Origin: Streptomyces turgidiscabies Car8 | Lineage (GTDB): Bacteria; Actinomycetota; Actinomycetes; Streptomycetales; Streptomycetaceae | DNA: 40,830 nt | Assembly (NCBI RefSeq): GCF_000331005.1 | Contig: NZ_AEJB01000396.1 | Location: 1 to 40,830 of the forward strand | Direction: 5' to 3' | Made by a program: the position numbers and the translations under genes | Shown: one piece after another, positions 15,997-24,412 of the stretch | Layout: every line of letters starts with the position of its first letter | Position numbering within the stretch: position 1 is the stretch's first letter | Notes under the pieces: model-generated | The model's input: only the letters and a program-made list of their open reading frames with translations | Databases searched by the model: none | What the model was told of the DNA's origin: nothing

Positions 15997-16075
15997 ATGG
16001 CCGACAGCAGCGTCACGGTTCTCGGAGAGTGCGTCACCGATGCCGCAGCCGTCGTCGGCTCGGGCCCCGGAGCTC
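15997..16075 (+). pseudogene. 5' stump of a PfkB-family fructokinase
   Basis: The frame from ATG 15997 begins MADSSVTVLGECVTDA, which matches the N-terminus of actinobacterial PfkB sugar kinases (VTVLGECVADA). After about sixteen residues this frame loses resemblance; the +1 frame then reads APELAVLADF, which could be the decayed continuation (families show ...GELAL...). Nothing of the rest of a roughly 300-residue kinase is present, and by 16104 the sequence becomes an integrase tail. A fructokinase right after a GH32 gene would fit a sucrose pathway, so I read it as the remains of a deleted gene. Based on a short match only. Confidence 0.45.
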
Positions 16076-16103
16076 GCGGTCCTCGCCGACTTCTGGTTCT
16101 GGT

Positions 16104-16202
16104 GAGAAGTGGCTGAAGCACTCGTCGCCGACCGTCACCCCCGACCACTACGCCCACCTCATGCGAGAGGCTGGGAACAAGTGGGCGCAGGGTGATCGAT
16201 AG
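16104..16202 (+). pseudogene. C-terminal fragment of a tyrosine integrase
   Basis: The frame reads EKWLKHSSPTVTPDHYAHLM... and ends at TAG 16202. Tyrosine recombinases of actinobacterial integrative elements typically end with WLGHSSPTVTLDxYxHL; the Tyr of PDHYAHL corresponds to the catalytic tyrosine. The remaining 300 or more residues are missing and the upstream sequence resembles a different gene, so this is a relic of an excised or deleted integrative element. I found no tRNA gene or attachment repeat nearby. Confidence 0.6.
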
Positions 16203-16274
16203 CCTGCCGGGGGAGTGGAGGGAGGAAGGTCCTCGCCCGAACTCCCCGGATTCTCCCCAGGAATGAGAGGCCGT

Positions 16275-18119
16275 ATGTTCACCACCCGACCCACCCTCCA
16301 GGGCACCTTCGGGATGGTGTCCTCCACACACTGGCTGGCCTCGCAGTCGGCGATGGCCGTCCTGGAGAGCGGCGGCAACGCCTACGACGCCGCCGTGGCC
16401 GCGGGCTTCGTCCTGCACGTCGTCGAACCGCACCTGAACGGGCCCGGCGGTGAGGTGCCGATCATCGTCGCGCCGGCCGGCGGCGAGGTGCGGGTGCTGT
16501 GCGGGCAGGGCGTCGCGCCCGCCGGGGCCACGGTCACGCACTACCGGGGACTGGGGCTCGACCTCGTACCCGGCACCGGCCCGCTCGCCGCCGCCGTACC
16601 CGGTGCCTTCGACGCCTGGATGCTGCTGCTCCGCGACCACGGCACGAAGCCCCTTGCCGACGTCCTGGCGTACGCCATCGGGTACGCCGAGGACGGACAC
16701 GCGCCCGTGGAGAACGTCGGCGCGACCGTCGAGACCGTACGAGAGCTCTTCGAGTCGGAGTGGACCTCGTCGGCGGACGTCTACCTGCCCGGCGGCCGGT
16801 CGCCCCGGCCCGGCGAGCTGTTCCGCAATCCCGCCCTGGCCGCCACCTGGAAGCGACTGCTCGCCGAGGTCGCCGGGGCGGGGGACCGCGTCGCCCAGAT
16901 CGAGGCGGCACGGGAGGTGTGGTGCACCGGCTTCATCGCCGAGGCGCTCGTACGCCAGTCCGCGCGGCCCACCCTCGACACCAGCGGCAAGCACCACAGC
17001 GGCACCCTGACAGCCGCAGACCTCGCCTCCTGGTCCGCCACCTACGAGGCTCCGGCGACCTATGACTGGCACGGCTGGACCCTCTGCAAGGCTGGCCCCT
17101 GGAGCCAGGGCCCGGTCCTCCTCCAGCAGCTCGCGCTGCTCCCGCCCGAGCCGGCCGAACTGCCCGCGTACGGTTCCGCCGACTACGTCCATCTGCTGAT
17201 CGAGGGCTGCAAGCTCGCCATGGCGGACCGGGAGGCCTGGTACGGGGACGCGTCCGGTGGAGCCGACGTACCGCTGGACGACCTGCTGTCCGACGCCTAC
17301 AACACCACCCGGCGGAACCTCGTCGGGGGTGCCGCCTCGCACGAGCTGAGGCCCGGGAGCCCCGGCGGGCGAACTCCGCGACTGTGCGCACGCGCGTGCG
17401 TGCCGGTCACGGACGAGCCCGGGAGGGGTGTCCCGGGGGCCGGGGAGCCGACCGTCGCCAAGCTCTCCACCTCACCCGTGCCCGGCGAGCCCGAGATCAC
17501 CGCCGACGGATCCACCCGGGGCGACACCTGCCACCTCGACGTCGTCGACCGTTGGGGCAACATGGTCGCGGCCACCCCCAGCGGCGGCTGGCTCCAGTCC
17601 AACCCCGTCGTACCCGAACTGGGCTTTCCGCTGGGCACCCGGCTCCAGATGACCTGGCTGGAGGAGGGCCTGCCCAACTCCCTCACCCCGGGCCGCCGCC
17701 CCCGGACCACCCTCACGCCCTCCGTCGCACTGCGCGACGGGGTACCGGTACTGGCGTTCGGTACGCCCGGCGGGGACCAGCAGGACCAGTGGCAGCTGCA
17801 CTTCTTCCTCGCGGTCGCCCTGGGCGGCAGAGTGCGGGGCAGCCTGGACCTCCAGGGCGCGATCGACGCCCCGAACTGGCACAACGACAGCTTCCCGGGG
17901 TCGTTCTACCCACGCGGCACGCGTCCCGGCAGCGTCACCGTGGAGGCCCGTATGCCGGACGGGGTGATCGAGGAGCTGCGCCGCCGGGGGCACGACGTGA
18001 CGATCGGCGACGACTGGTCCGAGGGCCGGCTGTGCGCGGTCGGCCGGGACCCGGAGACGGGCGTCCTGTCGGCGGCGGCGAATCCGCGCGGGATGCAGGG
18101 GTACGCGGTCGGGCGCTGA
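16275..18119 (+). CDS. Gamma-glutamyltransferase-family protein
   Basis: About 614 residues of an N-terminal-nucleophile hydrolase. The N-terminal region (GTFGMVSSTHWLASQSAM, ESGGNAYDAAVAAGF) is characteristic. The autoprocessing threonine is Thr418 in GDTCHLDVVDRWGNMVAATPS, giving a large and a small subunit. GRRPRTTLTPS and GTPGGDQQDQWQ are further family motifs. No signal peptide is obvious. ATG 16275 follows GAGAGG by four bases; ATG 16263 or GTG 16215 are alternatives. It would cleave gamma-glutamyl bonds (glutathione-like or gamma-glutamyl amines), but actinobacteria lack glutathione, so the natural substrate is unclear. Downstream is an unrelated phosphatase gene. Confidence 0.88.
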   Translation: MFTTRPTLQGTFGMVSSTHWLASQSAMAVLESGGNAYDAAVAAGFVLHVVEPHLNGPGGEVPIIVAPAGGEVRVLCGQGVAPAGATVTHYRGLGLDLVPGTGPLAAAVPGAFDAWMLLLRDHGTKPLADVLAYAIGYAEDGHAPVENVGATVETVRELFESEWTSSADVYLPGGRSPRPGELFRNPALAATWKRLLAEVAGAGDRVAQIEAAREVWCTGFIAEALVRQSARPTLDTSGKHHSGTLTAADLASWSATYEAPATYDWHGWTLCKAGPWSQGPVLLQQLALLPPEPAELPAYGSADYVHLLIEGCKLAMADREAWYGDASGGADVPLDDLLSDAYNTTRRNLVGGAASHELRPGSPGGRTPRLCARACVPVTDEPGRGVPGAGEPTVAKLSTSPVPGEPEITADGSTRGDTCHLDVVDRWGNMVAATPSGGWLQSNPVVPELGFPLGTRLQMTWLEEGLPNSLTPGRRPRTTLTPSVALRDGVPVLAFGTPGGDQQDQWQLHFFLAVALGGRVRGSLDLQGAIDAPNWHNDSFPGSFYPRGTRPGSVTVEARMPDGVIEELRRRGHDVTIGDDWSEGRLCAVGRDPETGVLSAAANPRGMQGYAVGR

Positions 18120-18205
18120 TGTCCGAATCCTGGTCTTCAGGCGGATTCCATCCCATGTCCACCGGCCCGGCGGGGATTGTCAGTGGCGCGTGCTCTCATG
18201 GAGAC

Positions 18206-19051
18206 ATGATCGAAGACAACGAAACCATCGAAGAGTTTCTCGCCCGGCACGCGTCCGACGTCGAAGAAGCGGTCCGCGAGGCGGCGGCCGCGGAGATCAT
18301 GCCGCGCTTCCGTCAGCTCGCCGCCCACGAGGTCGACCAGAAGAGCGGCCCGCACGACCTGGTGACGGACGCCGACCGCAGGGCCGAGCTGTATCTGACC
18401 GAGGTGCTGCCCAAGCTGCTGCCCGGCTCCGTGGTCGTCGGTGAGGAGGCGGTGCACGCCAACCCCGCCTCGTACGAGGCGATACAGGGCGACGCGCCGG
18501 TCTGGATCGTCGACCCGGTGGACGGCACCCGGCAGTTCGTCCACGGCGACCCAGGTTTCTGCACGCTCGTCGCGCTCGCCCACCACGGGGTCGTCCGCGC
18601 GTCGTGGACCTTCGCCGCGGCCCGCGACCAGCTCGCCACGGCGATCCGGGGCCGGGGCGCCTTCCTCGACGGCATCCCCCTGCACGCGGGCTCGCCCGAG
18701 GCCGGCCGTGACCTCCGGGTGGCCACTTCCCACCCGGACTACACGACGGACGAGCAGAAGCGCGCCCTGCTCGGCCTGTGGACCGACGGCGTCCAGCCGC
18801 GCGCCTGCGGCTCGGCGGGCCTGGAGTACCTGGCCGTCGCCCGGGGCGAACTGGACGCCACGGCGTTCTCCTGGGAGGCCGCCTGGGACCACGCCGCAGG
18901 CATCCTCCTCGTCGAGGAGGCCGGCGGGGTGCACCTGACGCGCGCGGGGGAGCCGTTCCGTATAACCGGCGGCAACGCGCTGCCGTTCACCGCTGCGCGC
19001 GACGCGGCCACGGCTCACCGGGTGGTGGAACTGCTGTCGGGCGCAGCCTGA
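18206..19051 (+). CDS. Inositol-monophosphatase-family phosphatase
   Basis: 281 residues. Metal-binding motifs of the family are present: DLVTDADRRAE, GEEAV (Glu80, Glu81), WIVDPVDGTRQF (Asp103, Asp106) and WEAAWDHAAGILLVEEAGG near the C-terminus. Members hydrolyse inositol phosphate, histidinol phosphate or 3'-phosphoadenosine phosphate. ATG 18206 is chosen by homology length; GGAG lies too close to it, and in-frame ATGs at 18155 and 18119 (overlapping the previous stop) cannot be excluded. Its 3' end overlaps the convergent minus-strand gene by 65 bases. Substrate unknown. Confidence 0.88.
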   Translation: MIEDNETIEEFLARHASDVEEAVREAAAAEIMPRFRQLAAHEVDQKSGPHDLVTDADRRAELYLTEVLPKLLPGSVVVGEEAVHANPASYEAIQGDAPVWIVDPVDGTRQFVHGDPGFCTLVALAHHGVVRASWTFAAARDQLATAIRGRGAFLDGIPLHAGSPEAGRDLRVATSHPDYTTDEQKRALLGLWTDGVQPRACGSAGLEYLAVARGELDATAFSWEAAWDHAAGILLVEEAGGVHLTRAGEPFRITGGNALPFTAARDAATAHRVVELLSGAA

Positions 19052-19649
19052 TCTGCGGGCGGGCCGAGCTGAAGCGCAGCGTGGCGACCTCGAACTCGGC
19101 CACCGTGCCCACCGTCGGCCAGTCCGCGGGGTCGAAGGGCAGCCAGGCGGCGTCCACGAAGGCGTCGACCGGCAGGTTGATGTCGACGAAGAGGCCCGTC
19201 CGGCCCGGACCCCACGGCAGTGCGCACACCATGCCGGTGAGCAGGGAGCCCTCCGGCAGCGGGCCGGTGACGTAGTGGCTCAGGTGCCGGTGCCGCAGGG
19301 CCGTGGACCAGGCCCGCTCGAACTCCGAGTCGGTCACGTCCACCGCCTCCGGCGGCACCTCCACGGCGCCTTCGGTGAACGGCCCGTACACGGTCTGGTA
19401 GAGCTGGACGCCCAGGCGCCCGAACCGCTCGCGCACGAGGGCCAGTTGGGCCTGCGCGGCGGCCATCGAGGCGCCGCCGGAGGCGGTGCCGTCGGCGTTC
19501 TGGAGAGGCTCGCAGGAACGCGGGACCTCCAGTGCTGCCTCGAAGACCGCCTGCCGCAACACCCAGCCGTCGTCCTCGACCTCGAACCAGAACCAGGCGG
19601 TGTCGTCGGCGTCCTCGCCGGGCGATTGGATGCGGAAACGGCGCGTCAT
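18987..19649 (-). CDS. Conserved-looking protein of unknown function
   Basis: 220 residues from ATG 19649; I do not recognise the family. The N-terminal half (MTRRFRIQSP, TAWFWFEVEDDGWVLRQAVF) looks like a small alpha/beta domain that binds or senses something rather than an enzyme. The C-terminal part (GSLLTGMVCALPWGPGRTGL, FVDINL, WPTVGTVAEFEV) resembles an S1-like beta-barrel. Third-position GC is high and the frame fills the gap well, so it is a real gene. Its last 65 bases overlap the phosphatase gene on the other strand. No signal peptide or membrane segment. Confidence 0.75.
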   Translation of the reverse strand: MTRRFRIQSPGEDADDTAWFWFEVEDDGWVLRQAVFEAALEVPRSCEPLQNADGTASGGASMAAAQAQLALVRERFGRLGVQLYQTVYGPFTEGAVEVPPEAVDVTDSEFERAWSTALRHRHLSHYVTGPLPEGSLLTGMVCALPWGPGRTGLFVDINLPVDAFVDAAWLPFDPADWPTVGTVAEFEVATLRFSSARPQIRLRPTAVPPPGEPWPRRAQR

Positions 19650-19736
19650 CCGGCCGAGGTTACCCGCGCCGGGCAGTGTCGGTGTCCCGGCATATCCTGA
19701 TCTGAAGTGGCCGTCGGCTGACAAAGGAGTCCGAAG

Positions 19737-21155
19737 GTGCCGTCGATGCTCGATGCGGTCGTGGTGGGGGCGGGGCCCAACGGGCTGACCGCTGCCGTGG
19801 AGCTGGCCCGGCGAGGCTTCTCCGTGGCGGTCTTCGAGGCGCGCGACACCGTCGGCGGTGGCGCCCGGACGGAGGAGCTGACGCTGCCGGGCTTCCGGCA
19901 CGACCCGTGCTCCGCGGCGCACCCCCTCGGCATCAACTCCCCGGCGTTCAGGGCGATGCCGCTGGCCAGGTACGGGCTGGAGTGGCTGCACGCCGACCTG
20001 CCCATGGCGCACCCGTTCCCGGACGGCACGGCCGCGGTACTGGCCCGTTCCGTGGCCGAGACGGCCGCCTCCTTCGGGCCGCGTGACGCGGGCGCGTACC
20101 GCAGGCTGGTCGAGCCGTTCCTCAGCAGATGGGACACGCTGGCCCACGACTTCATGTCGCTGCCCCTGACCTCCCTGCCTCGCGACCCGGTCACCCTCGC
20201 CCGCTTCGGCCTGGCCGGCCTGCCGCCCTCGACCTGGCTGATGCGCCGCTTCCGCGACGAGCGGGCGAAAGCCCTGTTCGCAGGCCTCGTCGGACACGTC
20301 ATGGCTCCGCTGGGCGGCGTCGCAACCAGCGCCGTGGGCCTGGTCTTCGCCCTGGCGGCACACGCCCGCGGCTGGCCCGTCGCCCGCGGCGGTTCCCAGG
20401 CGATCTCCGACGCGCTCACCGCGTATCTGGTGGACCTCGGCGGCACCGTCCACACCGACTACGAGGTCAAGCGGCTGGACGACCTGCCACCCGCGCGTGC
20501 GTACGTCTTCGACACCTCACCCACCGCACTCGCCCGTATCGCGGGCTTCGGCGGGTACTACGAGCGCTTCCGGTACGGCGCGGGCGTCTTCAAGATCGAC
20601 TACGCGCTGGACGGCCCCGTGCCCTGGACGGCGACCGAGGCCCGCAGGGCGACCACCGTCCAGGTCGCCGCCGGCAGGGCCGAGATCGACGCCGCCCTGC
20701 GCGCCGCCTCCCGCGACAACCGGGCCCCCGACAACCCCTTCCTGATCACCGTCCAGCCGAGCGTCGCCGACCCTTCCCGGGCCCCCGAGGGCAAGCAGGT
20801 CTTCTGGGCCTACGGACACGTCCCGAACGGCTGGACGGGCGACCTCACCGACGCCATCGAGCGCCAACTGGAGCGGTTCGCCCCCGGGTTCCGCGATCGG
20901 GTCCTCGCCCGTGCCACCGCCGGCCCGCCCCAACTGGCGGCCCGCAACGCCAACTACGTCGGCGGCGACATCGGCTCCGGTGCGGCCGGCGGCCTCCAGC
21001 TCCTGCTGCGGCCCAAGCTCTCCCTGTTCCCGTACGCCACCCCGCACCCGGCCGTCTTCATCTGCTCCTCGGCCACCCCACCGGGCCCCGGCGTCCACGG
21101 AATGTCGGGACACAACGCGGCGAAGGCCGTTTGGAGAAGGCTGAGACAGTCATGA
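19737..21155 (+). CDS. FAD/NAD(P)-dependent oxidoreductase (phytoene-desaturase-like)
   Basis: 472 residues. The N-terminal dinucleotide fold reads [20 protein letters not shown] with [16 protein letters not shown], the FAD-binding pattern of the phytoene desaturase/amine oxidase superfamily. The C-terminal half contains [14 protein letters not shown], typical of the final FAD-binding helix. GTG 19737 with GGAG at 19725-19728 is preferred to ATG 19746, which lies too far from that site. The stop overlaps the next ATG by four bases (ATGA), coupling it to a macrodomain gene. It does not sit in a carotenoid cluster, so the substrate is unknown. Confidence 0.87.
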   Translation: MPSMLDAVVVGAGPNGLTAAVELARRGFSVAVFEARDTVGGGARTEELTLPGFRHDPCSAAHPLGINSPAFRAMPLARYGLEWLHADLPMAHPFPDGTAAVLARSVAETAASFGPRDAGAYRRLVEPFLSRWDTLAHDFMSLPLTSLPRDPVTLARFGLAGLPPSTWLMRRFRDERAKALFAGLVGHVMAPLGGVATSAVGLVFALAAHARGWPVARGGSQAISDALTAYLVDLGGTVHTDYEVKRLDDLPPARAYVFDTSPTALARIAGFGGYYERFRYGAGVFKIDYALDGPVPWTATEARRATTVQVAAGRAEIDAALRAASRDNRAPDNPFLITVQPSVADPSRAPEGKQVFWAYGHVPNGWTGDLTDAIERQLERFAPGFRDRVLARATAGPPQLAARNANYVGGDIGSGAAGGLQLLLRPKLSLFPYATPHPAVFICSSATPPGPGVHGMSGHNAAKAVWRRLRQS

Positions 21156-21664
21156 CCGCCATCACACTTGTCAAGGGCGACATCACCCGACAGAGTGCCG
21201 ACGCGATCGTCAACGCGGCGAACTCGTCACTCCTGGGTGGGGGAGGCGTCGACGGAGCGATCCACCGCAGAGGCGGCCCCGAGATCCTCGCCGCCTGCCG
21301 AGCCCTGCGCGCCGGGCACTACGGCAAGGGCCTGTCCGTCGGTCGAGCCGTCGCCACGACCGCCGGCGAACTGGACGCACACTGGGTGATCCACACGGTG
21401 GGACCCCGGTTCCTCCCCGAGGAGGACCGGTCGGAGCTGCTGGCCTCCTGCTACCGGGAGTCGCTGAGGGTGGCCGACGAGCTCGGCGCCCGCACAGTGG
21501 CGTTCCCGGCGGTTTCCGCCGGCATCTACGGCTGGCCGATGGACGACGCCGCGCGTATCGCGGTGGAGACCGTACGGGCCACGGAGACCGCGGTCGAGGA
21601 GGCGCGGTTCGTCCTCTTCGACGATTCTGCGTACGAGGCGTTCGCCGGACAACTCCGTTGCTGA
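21152..21664 (+). CDS. Macrodomain protein (O-acetyl-ADP-ribose deacetylase type)
   Basis: 170 residues, a single macrodomain. The ADP-ribose-binding signatures are present: [20 protein letters not shown] followed by [16 protein letters not shown], then VIHTVGPRF and [12 protein letters not shown]. This is the MacroD/YmdB subtype, which deacetylates O-acetyl-ADP-ribose or removes ADP-ribose from acidic side chains. ATG 21152 overlaps the stop of the FAD oxidoreductase gene (ATGA) with GGAGAAGG upstream, so it is coupled to it. A Sir2 gene, whose product makes O-acetyl-ADP-ribose, lies 9 kb away on the other strand. Confidence 0.92.
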   Translation: MTAITLVKGDITRQSADAIVNAANSSLLGGGGVDGAIHRRGGPEILAACRALRAGHYGKGLSVGRAVATTAGELDAHWVIHTVGPRFLPEEDRSELLASCYRESLRVADELGARTVAFPAVSAGIYGWPMDDAARIAVETVRATETAVEEARFVLFDDSAYEAFAGQLRC

Positions 21665-21674
21665 CGGCCGGGGT

Positions 21675-21699
21675 TCGGTCCGACCGGCCAACGGACCGA
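21675..21699. terminator. Hairpin between convergent macrodomain and arsR genes
   Basis: TCGGTCCG (21675-21682) and CGGACCGA (21692-21699) form an 8-bp stem with a 9-base loop, ten bases after the macrodomain stop. No T-run. Confidence 0.5.
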
Positions 21700-21749
21700 C
21701 CGGCCGGTGCGGGTAGCTCAACGTGACGGGCAGGCCGACGCCGGGCCGG

Positions 21750-22145
21750 TCAGGGGCTGTCGGGCTGGCAGGTCGTCCGGCTGTCAGGACGGCGGTTTCG
21801 CCGTTCCCGGTGCCTGCCTCTGGGCTGCCCGCAGTCGGCGAGCAGTTCCGCCTGTCCGGTCAGCACGCCGGACAGGATGATCCGCGCGACCCGGAGCAGT
21901 TCGGCCACATACGGGCTGGTCAGCGAGTAGTACACGGTCGAGCCCTCCTTGCGGGTGACGACCAGGTTGGCCCGTCGTAACACCGCCAGCTGCTGCGAGA
22001 GATGCGCGGGCTCGATGCCCACCTCGGGCAGCATCTCCGCTACCGCGTGCTCACGTTCACTCAGCAGTTCAAGAACGCGGATACGGGCCGGATGCCCGAG
22101 GGTCTTGAAGAAGTCGGCCTTGAGTTGGTAGAGCGGCGTGCTCAT
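21750..22145 (-). CDS. ArsR-family winged-helix regulator
   Basis: 131 residues. The ArsR core is clear: KADFFKTLGHPARIRVLELL, then the recognition helix in EPAHLSQQLAVLRRANLV and the wing VTRKEGSTVYYSL. The metal-binding ELCVCDL motif is absent; the only cysteines lie in the C-terminal tail (LADC, TTCQ). So it is probably not a classical metal sensor and may sense redox or sulfur status, or nothing directly. ATG 22145 has a strong GGAGG nine or ten bases upstream. It overlaps by four bases a short upstream ORF and lies downstream of the sulP gene on the same strand, so it likely autoregulates the operon. Confidence 0.88.
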   Translation of the reverse strand: MSTPLYQLKADFFKTLGHPARIRVLELLSEREHAVAEMLPEVGIEPAHLSQQLAVLRRANLVVTRKEGSTVYYSLTSPYVAELLRVARIILSGVLTGQAELLADCGQPRGRHRERRNRRPDSRTTCQPDSP

Positions 22146-22243
22146 CGTGCCGTCACCTCCCCGGGGCAGCGGTACGACCGCACCGGCACCGGCCGGTCCC
22201 CGGCACATCGCACCCACGCATTCATGAACACCATGGTGCTCAT
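22142..22243 (-). CDS. Small ORF (33 codons) coupled to arsR
   Basis: ATG 22243 (or ATG 22234, nine bases after GAGG) begins a short frame with the start MSTMVFMNAWVRCAG and end YRCPGEVTAR. Its TGA overlaps the arsR ATG (ATGA, 22142-22145). Third positions are about 90% G/C, as in real genes here. Two cysteines are present. It fills the 171-base gap between sulP and arsR. It may be a leader peptide or a genuine small protein; only the coupling and codon bias support it. Confidence 0.35.
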   Translation of the reverse strand: MSTMVFMNAWVRCAGDRPVPVRSYRCPGEVTAR

Positions 22244-22316
22244 CCTCGCCCGCGACGCCCGCAGGACGGAATCCGGCCGCGGACGCCGAGCCGCACGAGT
22301 CCCGGCAGTGCCGTCC

Positions 22317-24149
22317 TCATCGGGCCGCCTCTCCGCTGTTCTCCGTACTGATATCCGTACTGTTCTCCGTGTTGCTGTCGGTGGACTCGGCCGCGGATGT
22401 GCTCCTGGCCGCCTCGACCGTGGTGCTCGGCCTGGTCCTCGGCGCCGGTACGGCCGGTGCGGCGGACAGGACTCCGGTGGACTCCAGATGAGCGCGCGCC
22501 CCCTGGATCGCCTCGGGGGTGGTGCCGTACTCGTGGCCCGTCTGCCGTAGCAGGTCCAACAGGCCGACGGAGTCGAGGACTTGGCGCTGGCCGGGACGGA
22601 TGCCGGAGAACATGACGACAATCCCGCGCCGGTTCAGCTTCTGGACAGCATCCTTCAGCATCAGCGCACCGGTCGCGTCCAGGGTCGACACCCGGGACAT
22701 CCGCAGGATCACGACCCGTACGTCCGCCACGTCGGTCAGCTCCAGCAGGAAACGGTGGGCGGCGGCGAAGAACAGCGGCCCGTCGATGCGGTAGGCGACG
22801 ATGTGCTCCGCCAACAGGGCGTGCTCCTCGGCGCTGTGGTCGCCCCGGTCCAGCGGAACCTCGTCGAGGCGGGTCTGCTGGGCCACGGCCCGGAGCGCGA
22901 GGGTGCCCGCGACGACCAGGCCGATGATCACCGCGTACACCAGGTCGAGGGCGAGGGTGGCGAGGGCGGTCAGGACCAGGATCACCGCGTCGGAGCGGGT
23001 CGCCCTGGCCATCGCCCGCAGCGAGCCGACCTCGACCATACGGATCGCGGTGGCCAGCAGAACACCCGCCAGCGCGGCCAGCGGGATCTTCGAGACCAGC
23101 GGCGCCGCCGCGAAGACGATCACCGCGAGGACCAGGGCATGGGTGAGCGCGGCGAGTCGGGAACCGGCGCCCGTGCGGACGTTCACGGCCGTCCGCGCGA
23201 TCGCGGCCGTGGCAGGGACCCCGCCGAACAGCGGGGCGGCGAGGTTGGCGATGCCCTGCCCGAACAACTCCCGGTCCGGATCGTGCTGCTGACCAACCGT
23301 CATGCCGTCCGCGACGGTCGCCGACAGCAGCGACTCCAGCGCGGCCAGCGCGGCCACCGCGACAGCCGGGGCGAGCAGAGAGGACAGCGCCGACAGATCG
23401 AGGAACGCCAGTGAGGGCGAGGGCAGGCCGGCCGGCAGATCCCCGATCGGAGTGGCCGCGTCCAGGCCGAGGACCTGGGCCAGCACGGTGGCGACGATCA
23501 CCGCGACGATCGAGAACGGAACGGTCGGCCGCAGGCGCGCACCGACCAGCATGACCAGCGCGACACCCGCGGTCAGCACGAACGCCGTCCAGTTGGGATG
23601 GCGGACGAACGCCTCGACGGCGCGCCAGGCGACCGCGAGGACCTTGTCGCCCTCGGGCCGCGCCACCCCCAGCGCGTTCGGCAGCTGCTGCAGCCCGATC
23701 ACGCAGGCGATGCCGAGCGTGAAGCCCTCGACGACGGGGGCGGGTACGTACCGCATGTACTTGCCCGCCCGGGCCAGGGCGAGCCCGATCAGCAGCAGCC
23801 CGGCCAGGAGTCCGACGGTCAGTACACCGCCCGGCCCGTACTGGGCGACTATCGGGACGAGGACGACGGTCATCGCCCCGGTCGGCCCCGACACCTGCAG
23901 GTTCGATCCGCCGAACACGGCCGCCAGCGCGCCCGCGACCACCGCGGTCGCCAGCCCCGCCGCCGCACCGAGACCGGAGGAGACTCCGAAGCCGAGCGCG
24001 AGGGGGAGCGCCACGATCGCCACGGTCAACCCGGCGAGGAGATCGCGACGCGGATCACGGGCCATCGCCTCGACATCGGCACGGACGGGTAGCAGGGCTC
24101 GCACCACGCCCCAGGCGCGGCCCGCTCGACGAATGGCGGAGCCGCTCAC
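22317..24149 (-). CDS. SulP-family anion transporter with STAS domain
   Basis: 610 residues. The N-terminal transmembrane domain has the SulP pattern (DLLAGLTVAIVALPLALGF near residue 38, then SGLGAAAGLATAVVAGALAA and SGPTGAMTVVLVPI). It is followed by a cytoplasmic STAS domain (about 450-560; VVILRMSRVSTLDATGAL) and a low-complexity Ser/Thr/Asn/Glu-rich tail. Such proteins carry sulfate, bicarbonate or dicarboxylates. The GTG start at 24149 has no good ribosome-binding site and overlaps by four bases (GTGA) the stop of an 11-codon ORF that does have one. An internal ATG at 24065 is an alternative. The arsR gene downstream is likely its regulator. Confidence 0.88.
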   Translation of the reverse strand: MSGSAIRRAGRAWGVVRALLPVRADVEAMARDPRRDLLAGLTVAIVALPLALGFGVSSGLGAAAGLATAVVAGALAAVFGGSNLQVSGPTGAMTVVLVPIVAQYGPGGVLTVGLLAGLLLIGLALARAGKYMRYVPAPVVEGFTLGIACVIGLQQLPNALGVARPEGDKVLAVAWRAVEAFVRHPNWTAFVLTAGVALVMLVGARLRPTVPFSIVAVIVATVLAQVLGLDAATPIGDLPAGLPSPSLAFLDLSALSSLLAPAVAVAALAALESLLSATVADGMTVGQQHDPDRELFGQGIANLAAPLFGGVPATAAIARTAVNVRTGAGSRLAALTHALVLAVIVFAAAPLVSKIPLAALAGVLLATAIRMVEVGSLRAMARATRSDAVILVLTALATLALDLVYAVIIGLVVAGTLALRAVAQQTRLDEVPLDRGDHSAEEHALLAEHIVAYRIDGPLFFAAAHRFLLELTDVADVRVVILRMSRVSTLDATGALMLKDAVQKLNRRGIVVMFSGIRPGQRQVLDSVGLLDLLRQTGHEYGTTPEAIQGARAHLESTGVLSAAPAVPAPRTRPSTTVEAARSTSAAESTDSNTENSTDISTENSGEAAR

Positions 24150-24181
24150 TCCGGGGTGGCCTGGTACAGCGAAACGGACAT
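24146..24181 (-). CDS. 11-codon leader ORF coupled to sulP
   Basis: ATG 24181 opens MSVSLYQATPE and stops at TGA 24148-24146, sharing bases with the sulP GTG. A purine-rich site (AAGGGGG) lies about five bases upstream of this ATG, whereas the sulP GTG has none. Ribosomes would thus load at the leader and restart at sulP. No regulatory codon run is obvious. Confidence 0.45.
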   Translation of the reverse strand: MSVSLYQATPE

Positions 24182-24262
24182 GTCCGCCCCCTTGCTTCCG
24201 CGTGACTGTCTGTGGGTGGGCGTGGCTGTCTGCTGTCTGCCGCCCGGGTACTCAGCCGATAA

Positions 24263-24293
24263 ATCATCCATGCAATTGCGAAAGTTGGCAATT
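24263..24293 (-). promoter_or_regulatory. sulP promoter with overlapping ArsR-type operator
   Basis: On the minus strand TTGCCA (24286-24291) and GATGAT (24263-24268) are 17 bases apart, a reasonable promoter. A perfect 6-8-6 inverted repeat AATTGC/GCAATT (24274-24293) overlaps the -35 and spacer. The region is strikingly AT-rich for this genome. The downstream ArsR protein is the likely binder. Confidence 0.55.
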
Positions 24294-24412
24294 CAGTAAC
24301 CGATGGCAGCCTGGATGGACTCTCCCCCGGGTCAGCCCGCGGCGCCCGTCTCGGCGTCGGCGTCCGTATCGCTCAGGCCGAGCCGCCGAGCCGCAGGTGC
24401 TCCACGTGTTGA

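Noticed and set aside
16104..16202. Active integrative element with attachment site
   Set aside because: Only the last part of an integrase remains; no excisionase, replication gene, tRNA or flanking att repeat was found.
19737..21155. Carotenoid biosynthesis cluster
   Set aside because: Only the FAD-binding fold resembles phytoene desaturase; no phytoene synthase, cyclase or GGPP synthase is nearby.
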